Assembly: GCA_034658635.1 (NCBI GenBank) | Contig: JAYEFL010000234.1 | Coordinates: 1 to 10,736 of the forward strand | Direction of reading: 5' to 3' | Source: JABHCC01 sp034658635 | GTDB taxonomy: Bacteria > Bacteroidota > Bacteroidia > Bacteroidales > UBA12481 | Length of the DNA: 10,736 nucleotides | Part shown: piece by piece, positions 7,457-10,736 of the stretch | Position numbering within the stretch: the first letter of the stretch is position 1 | Layout: each line of letters opens with the position of its first letter | The notes under the pieces: model-generated | Databases searched by the model: none | Told to the model about the DNA's origin: nothing | The model's input: the letters and a program-made list of their open reading frames with translations, nothing else | Program-made: the position numbers and the translations under genes

Positions 7457-8137
7457 CTATTTACTTTCTTCAAGTTGTCCGTTTCTGAGAACTAATCTTC
7501 TGTCCATTTTGGCAGCCAGTTCAGAGGAATGCGTGACCATGATTAAAGCAGTACCCTGTTCGCGGTGGATCTCCATCAGCAAATCAGACAGCTTGCCAGC
7601 GTTCTCCTCATCCAATGCTCCAGTAGGTTCATCCGCCAGAAGCAGACCCGGCTGGTTTATCAAGGCTCTTACTACTGCGGCTCGCTGGCATTCTCCTCCA
7701 GACAATTCTCCTGGTTTCTGATGTCGTTGATCCCAAACCCCTACACGCTGCAATAATTCTTTCGCACGCCCGAGTTTATCTGTATTCTTGTTGCCATCTC
7801 CCAGAGTTGGTAGCAGAACGTTCTCAAGAAGGCTCAATTGTGGCATTAAATGATGCAGCTGAAAGACAATTCCTATCGACTGATTGCGGTATTCATCAAG
7901 CTTCTTCCCGGACAACCCGGATAAACTTTCTCCTGAAATAATTATTTCACCTGCATCGGGTTTATCAAGCAAAGCAATCAAATTGAGCAAGGTAGTTTTT
8001 CCTGATCCGGAGGGACCAACGATGGCTAAGCTTTCACCCTCACTAACCTGCATACTCAAGGCATTAAGCACTTTGCGTGCCAGTCGCCCATCCTTCAGGT
8101 AGAAGCTCTTATCAATATTATCTATTTGAAGCAGCAT
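7457..8137 (-). CDS. ABC transporter ATP-binding protein (MacB/LolD/YbbA type)
   Basis: This 226-residue ATPase powers the permease encoded immediately downstream. All motifs are intact: Walker A GPSGSGKTT (41-49), Q-loop Q93 in VFQLHHLMPQ, signature LSGGECQR (145-152), Walker B LLLADE with catalytic E170, D-loop GALD (173-176) and H-loop H203. The LMPQLSLLENVLLP stretch and the overall length match the LolD/MacB/YbbA subgroup. The signature has cysteine where glutamine is usual (LSGGEQQR), a mild oddity that should not remove activity. It begins 10 bases after the glycosyltransferase stop and ends four bases before the preferred permease start, so the genes are almost certainly cotranscribed. 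Confidence 0.95.
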   Translation of the reverse strand: MLLQIDNIDKSFYLKDGRLARKVLNALSMQVSEGESLAIVGPSGSGKTTLLNLIALLDKPDAGEIIISGESLSGLSGKKLDEYRNQSIGIVFQLHHLMPQLSLLENVLLPTLGDGNKNTDKLGRAKELLQRVGVWDQRHQKPGELSGGECQRAAVVRALINQPGLLLADEPTGALDEENAGKLSDLLMEIHREQGTALIMVTHSSELAAKMDRRLVLRNGQLEESK

Positions 8138-8147
8138 TGGTCAGATT

Positions 8148-9533
8148 TTAGTTAATCAACTTATTATAGATATCTATCAACTGCTTACCCTGGTCATAAA
8201 TATTGAAGTGTTTTGCCACTCCTGATCTACCGGCTTCTCCCATTTTCTTAATTTCCTCCGGATGCTTAAGCAGATCTGCCCAGGTCTCAGCAATTTTTTC
8301 TGGCGTGTTTGGCTCATAAGTCTTACCGCCTTTTGATAGTTCGATAATCTCTGGAAATGCGCCCAAAGCCGGCTGGATAACAGGTACGCCAGATGCCATT
8401 GACTCCAGTAGATATAATCCGAATGCCTCGCCATTGCGAACAGGTACTGAAATAAATGAAACCGAATTGAAAAACCGGGTACGACCTTCCTTCTCAAAGT
8501 CCTCTTCAAAAATCACCTGATCCTGCAAACCAGATGTATTGATGGTTTTCCTGATTGCTTTTAATATTTCCTTGTCATCTCCGGTAGATCCACCTGTCAT
8601 GATCAGTTTCACATCATCGAAACCATCCATATTTTTTAGAAGTACATAAGCATTTATCATGATATCCACCCCATTTCCATGGCACATCCTGGAAATGAAG
8701 CCGATGTTTCGGGACTTGGGACTCGGGACTCGGGACTCGGGGTCTCGGGGATTCGGGGGCTCGAAGTTCCGGTCGCTGAGCGGAGCGGTCCCTGAGCGGA
8801 GTCGAAGGGTCGAAGCATGGGGACTCGGGGATTCGTATTCTTCTGGATCTACTCCCAGGTGTAGTGTGAAAAGTTTTTCTTTTGGTATGTTCATCTTCTC
8901 CCGAACCAGTTTTGAATAATAGTCGCTTACACTGATATAGGCATCGATATATTCTGAATTCTCCTCCATTAGTCCCCAGCTTCGCATTTGAAACTTCTCT
9001 TCCATCGGATCAATCCAGACGTCTTCATCCTGCAGAGAACAAACAATTGGCACATTCAGCACCTGTTTCAGTTTAGGAGCAATTCCATTCAGTAAGGCAT
9101 TTGACAAATGGATGATATCCGGATTACAATTATCACCAATCCAGCTTACCATCCTGTCGAGTTCTTCATGCTGCTTTCCTTCTTCGCCCAACAACATGGA
9201 AATGGTCATATCTTCCAGTCCGGTTGCCCGGGTAGAACCGGCCATTTTCGCTGCAAACTTCAGCATTGGTCCTGAATTCAGAAAACGGTCGAACCATTTT
9301 GGTGCCTTTCTGAAGAATGGTGACATTTGCTTCAGGTATATACTGATTGCACCGTAAAAGACCGGCACTTCTTTGGTCTGATCATCAACATCATCAAAAA
9401 GCGGTAAATACATTGGGATTTTCACCACCTCATGGTTAAGCTTTTTCAAAGCCTCAACATATTTACTATCGCGCAGACAGTTTCCACAGTAGAAGCTCCC
9501 TCCGGAGCCGGGTATTATTTGTAATATCTTCAT
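8148..9533 (-). CDS. GT4-family glycosyltransferase
   Basis: This cytoplasmic GT-B enzyme of about 461 residues would transfer a sugar from a nucleotide donor; acceptor and donor are unknown. Residue numbers count from an in-frame TTG at 9545. The N-terminus reads MKILQIIPGSGGSFYCGNCL (5-24); the GSFYCGNCLRD motif with its CxxC is typical of a distinct GT4 subgroup. The C-terminal half has the GT4 donor site, EAFGLYLLE (373-381, E-x7-E), with ASGVPVIQPALGAFPEI after it. I chose the ATG at 9533 because it overlaps the preceding stop as ATGA and gives a conventional N-terminus. Residues 239-278, between GVDPEEYE and SRNIGFISRM, are low-complexity S/P/R-rich sequence encoded by an inserted DNA repeat; relatives, as I recall them, join these blocks directly. 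The insertion is in frame and falls near the linker between the two Rossmann domains, so the enzyme may still work. Confidence 0.88.
   Translation of the reverse strand: MKILQIIPGSGGSFYCGNCLRDSKYVEALKKLNHEVVKIPMYLPLFDDVDDQTKEVPVFYGAISIYLKQMSPFFRKAPKWFDRFLNSGPMLKFAAKMAGSTRATGLEDMTISMLLGEEGKQHEELDRMVSWIGDNCNPDIIHLSNALLNGIAPKLKQVLNVPIVCSLQDEDVWIDPMEEKFQMRSWGLMEENSEYIDAYISVSDYYSKLVREKMNIPKEKLFTLHLGVDPEEYESPSPHASTLRLRSGTAPLSDRNFEPPNPRDPESRVPSPKSRNIGFISRMCHGNGVDIMINAYVLLKNMDGFDDVKLIMTGGSTGDDKEILKAIRKTINTSGLQDQVIFEEDFEKEGRTRFFNSVSFISVPVRNGEAFGLYLLESMASGVPVIQPALGAFPEIIELSKGGKTYEPNTPEKIAETWADLLKHPEEIKKMGEAGRSGVAKHFNIYDQGKQLIDIYNKLIN
8709..8835. repeat. REP-like and G-rich repeat inserted in the GT gene
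   Basis: The plus strand has several copies of GGGACTCGGGACTCGG-type heptamers (8709-8756), then two copies of a CTGAGCGGAG core (8777-8786 and 8792-8801), the second followed by TCGAAGGG, then another GGGACTCGGGGATTCG at 8820-8835. GGTCCCT and AGGGTC around the second core can pair. These units match repeat families I recognise from many Bacteroidota and other environmental genomes. The block adds about 40 codons without a frameshift. Confidence 0.85.
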
Positions 9534-10633
9534 TTTCCAAAACAATATATAAATCCATCACTTGCTGCCAACCAAATTTTAGAATCGGCCACTGCCGGGT
9601 TGCCGATAATTCCGCTGCCAATTTCGTAATTCCATTCCAATTTACCTGTTTTCAGATCCATGATCTGCAAATCACCCCGCATGTTGGCGATTAAGACCCT
9701 GTTTCCGAGAATTACCGGCGAAGCATCAACCCGGCTTCCAGAATTGGTTTTCCACAATAGTCGTCCGTCAATCCGGTTAAAACAGTACACATTTTTATCC
9801 CTATTTCCGATCACCACGTAGTCATCTTTGATAGAAGGTGAGCCGATAAATGGGAGGTTCATATCTTTGTCTTCATACCTCCATGCGATCTCACCCGCAA
9901 GCAAATCGATGCACGAGAATTGTCCATCATAATCTCCAACGAAAGCTTCCTTATCCTTAACGGCCACTGAACTCGCTACATAGGTAGCTACTTCCACTTT
10001 TTTATCAGCTTTTCCGGTGAGAATATCGACGATATGCAAAAAACCATCACAGCCGCCGAAGATAGCTTTCCCATCAAAAATCCCGGCTGCTCCGTTAATA
10101 AAATTATCTGACTCGTATTGCCAGATGCTATCGCCGGTGATGCCATCAAAGCAGTGGAGGTAATAGTCATAACTACCCACGAGCAGATAAAGCTTTCCGC
10201 CTGATTGATAATAATTTATTGATCCTGATATTTGATTATCAGTCAGATACTTCCACCTCTTTTTACCAGTCATCAGATCCAATGCATAGACTTCTCCGTA
10301 TAGATTTCCGATATACACCAGATCATTCAGAATGAGGGCGGATGCTTCGATAGCATTATCGGTGTTAAACATCCAGAGTTTTTTGCCAGAATTATCGATG
10401 GCATAAACGAATCCATCATCTGAGCCAACAACCATGATACCATTGCTCACCACCGGTGAGGCTATGATCTCTCCTCCCGGCTTCATGCTCCATAGCAGTT
10501 TTGGGACTGATGGAAAAGTTTCAGTGCTTACACCCCGGAGCTGTTGATCTCCCCGGAAGATGGGCCATGACGATTGGGCCATCATGGAGATGGTGAGGGT
10601 TAGTATGATCGCTGTTGTTGTTGTCTTTTTCAT
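9530..10633 (-). CDS. Secreted PQQ-like beta-propeller protein
   Basis: This 367-residue protein is probably exported and folds as an eight-bladed propeller. From the ATG at 10633 the N-terminus MKKTTTTAIILTLTISMMAQ is a signal peptide, cleaved near MAQ/SSW. WPIFRGDQQLRGVS, a common start of PQQ-like repeat proteins, follows. Eight blade motifs can be counted, of the kind VVGSDDGFVYAID, YIGNLYGEVYALD, VGDYDGQFSCID and LAASDGFIYCF. No catalytic residues of quinoprotein dehydrogenases are evident, so it is more likely a binding or scaffold protein, BamB-like in fold only. A longer frame opens at an ATG at 10681, but its extra 16 residues come from the tandem repeat and precede the signal peptide, so I reject it. 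It is the first gene of the operon; its TGA overlaps the glycosyltransferase ATG (ATGA). Confidence 0.85.
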   Translation of the reverse strand: MKKTTTTAIILTLTISMMAQSSWPIFRGDQQLRGVSTETFPSVPKLLWSMKPGGEIIASPVVSNGIMVVGSDDGFVYAIDNSGKKLWMFNTDNAIEASALILNDLVYIGNLYGEVYALDLMTGKKRWKYLTDNQISGSINYYQSGGKLYLLVGSYDYYLHCFDGITGDSIWQYESDNFINGAAGIFDGKAIFGGCDGFLHIVDILTGKADKKVEVATYVASSVAVKDKEAFVGDYDGQFSCIDLLAGEIAWRYEDKDMNLPFIGSPSIKDDYVVIGNRDKNVYCFNRIDGRLLWKTNSGSRVDASPVILGNRVLIANMRGDLQIMDLKTGKLEWNYEIGSGIIGNPAVADSKIWLAASDGFIYCFGK

Positions 10634-10645
10634 TTTTTCGTTCTT

Positions 10646-10736
10646 GTGGGGGCCGATTCGGTGTTTTGTTTCGACCTTCATTGGGGGCCGATTCGTTGTT
10701 TTGTTTCGACCTTCATTGGGGGCCGATTCGCTGTTT
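10646..10736. repeat. 35-bp tandem repeat upstream of the operon
   Basis: Units start at 10646, 10681 and 10716, the last cut by the window end, so at least 2.6 copies exist. Each contains GGGGGCCGATTCG and TTTTGTTTCGACCTTCA; they differ at single bases, such as the base after GATTCG. There are no spacers, so it is not CRISPR. It occupies the place where the operon promoter or leader would be. I see no clear Bacteroidota promoter (TTTG and TAnnTTTG) in it. Confidence 0.9.

Noticed and set aside
7453..7473. TTG start of the permease overlapping the ATPase gene
   Set aside because: An in-frame ATG at 7452 lies four bases after the ATPase stop and precedes the conserved basic region and first helix.
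8659..8919. Plus-strand ORF across the repeat block
   Set aside because: It is antisense to the glycosyltransferase; its apparent reading frame is produced by the low-complexity repeat.
9534..9545. TTG start of the glycosyltransferase
   Set aside because: The ATG at 9533 begins the conserved MKILQIIPG sequence and forms an ATGA overlap with the upstream gene.
10634..10681. Longer N-terminus of the PQQ-like protein from the ATG at 10681
   Set aside because: The 16 extra residues are encoded by the tandem repeat and would sit in front of a normal signal peptide that has its own ATG at 10633.
10646..10736. CRISPR array
   Set aside because: The repeats are directly adjacent, without spacers.

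Overview
The window looks like part of a Bacteroidota (or wider FCB-group) chromosome. The clues are a six-bladed beta-propeller protein of the PF17170 type, an IS66 element of the Bacteroidota type, weak Shine-Dalgarno sequences, moderately AT-rich DNA and repeat families common in environmental members of that group. The assignment rests on protein resemblance and is not proven.

Layout: (1) positions 1-127 are the flank of an insertion sequence and carry a short open frame I do not recognise. (2) Positions 128-2615 are an apparently complete IS66-family element on the minus strand (tnpA-tnpB-tnpC), bounded by 25-bp imperfect inverted repeats (20/25 identical) whose outer tips read GTA. (3) Positions 2616-3960 hold a plus-strand secreted six-bladed beta-propeller gene, preceded by a 25-codon ORF that overlaps its start. 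(4) Positions 3961-4197 are a convergent intergenic region with the decayed 3' end of an IS21 istB gene and a perfect 13-bp stem hairpin that may end the opposing operon. (5) Positions 4198-10633 are a tight four-gene minus-strand operon. In transcription order it encodes a secreted eight-repeat PQQ-like beta-propeller, a GT4 glycosyltransferase (4-nt ATGA overlap), an ABC ATPase (10-nt gap) and a large ten-helix FtsX/MacB-type permease (4-nt gap). (6) A 35-bp tandem repeat lies just upstream of the operon and runs off the window end.

How the genes work together: the ATPase and permease should form a type VII (MacB/LolCDE/YbbAP-like) mechanotransmission complex in the inner membrane. The glycosyltransferase and the exported propeller point to a cell-envelope or glycoconjugate role. 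The coupling of the four genes is seen in the sequence; the shared function is inferred. The propeller gene at 2722-3960 is more AT-rich than the operon and lies between two IS scars, so it may be a later arrival.

Most unusual details: a low-complexity, REP-like repeat inserted in frame inside the glycosyltransferase gene; the 35-bp repeat, each full unit of which encodes a 12-codon mini-ORF overlapping the next; and the hairpin that overlaps the istB relic.
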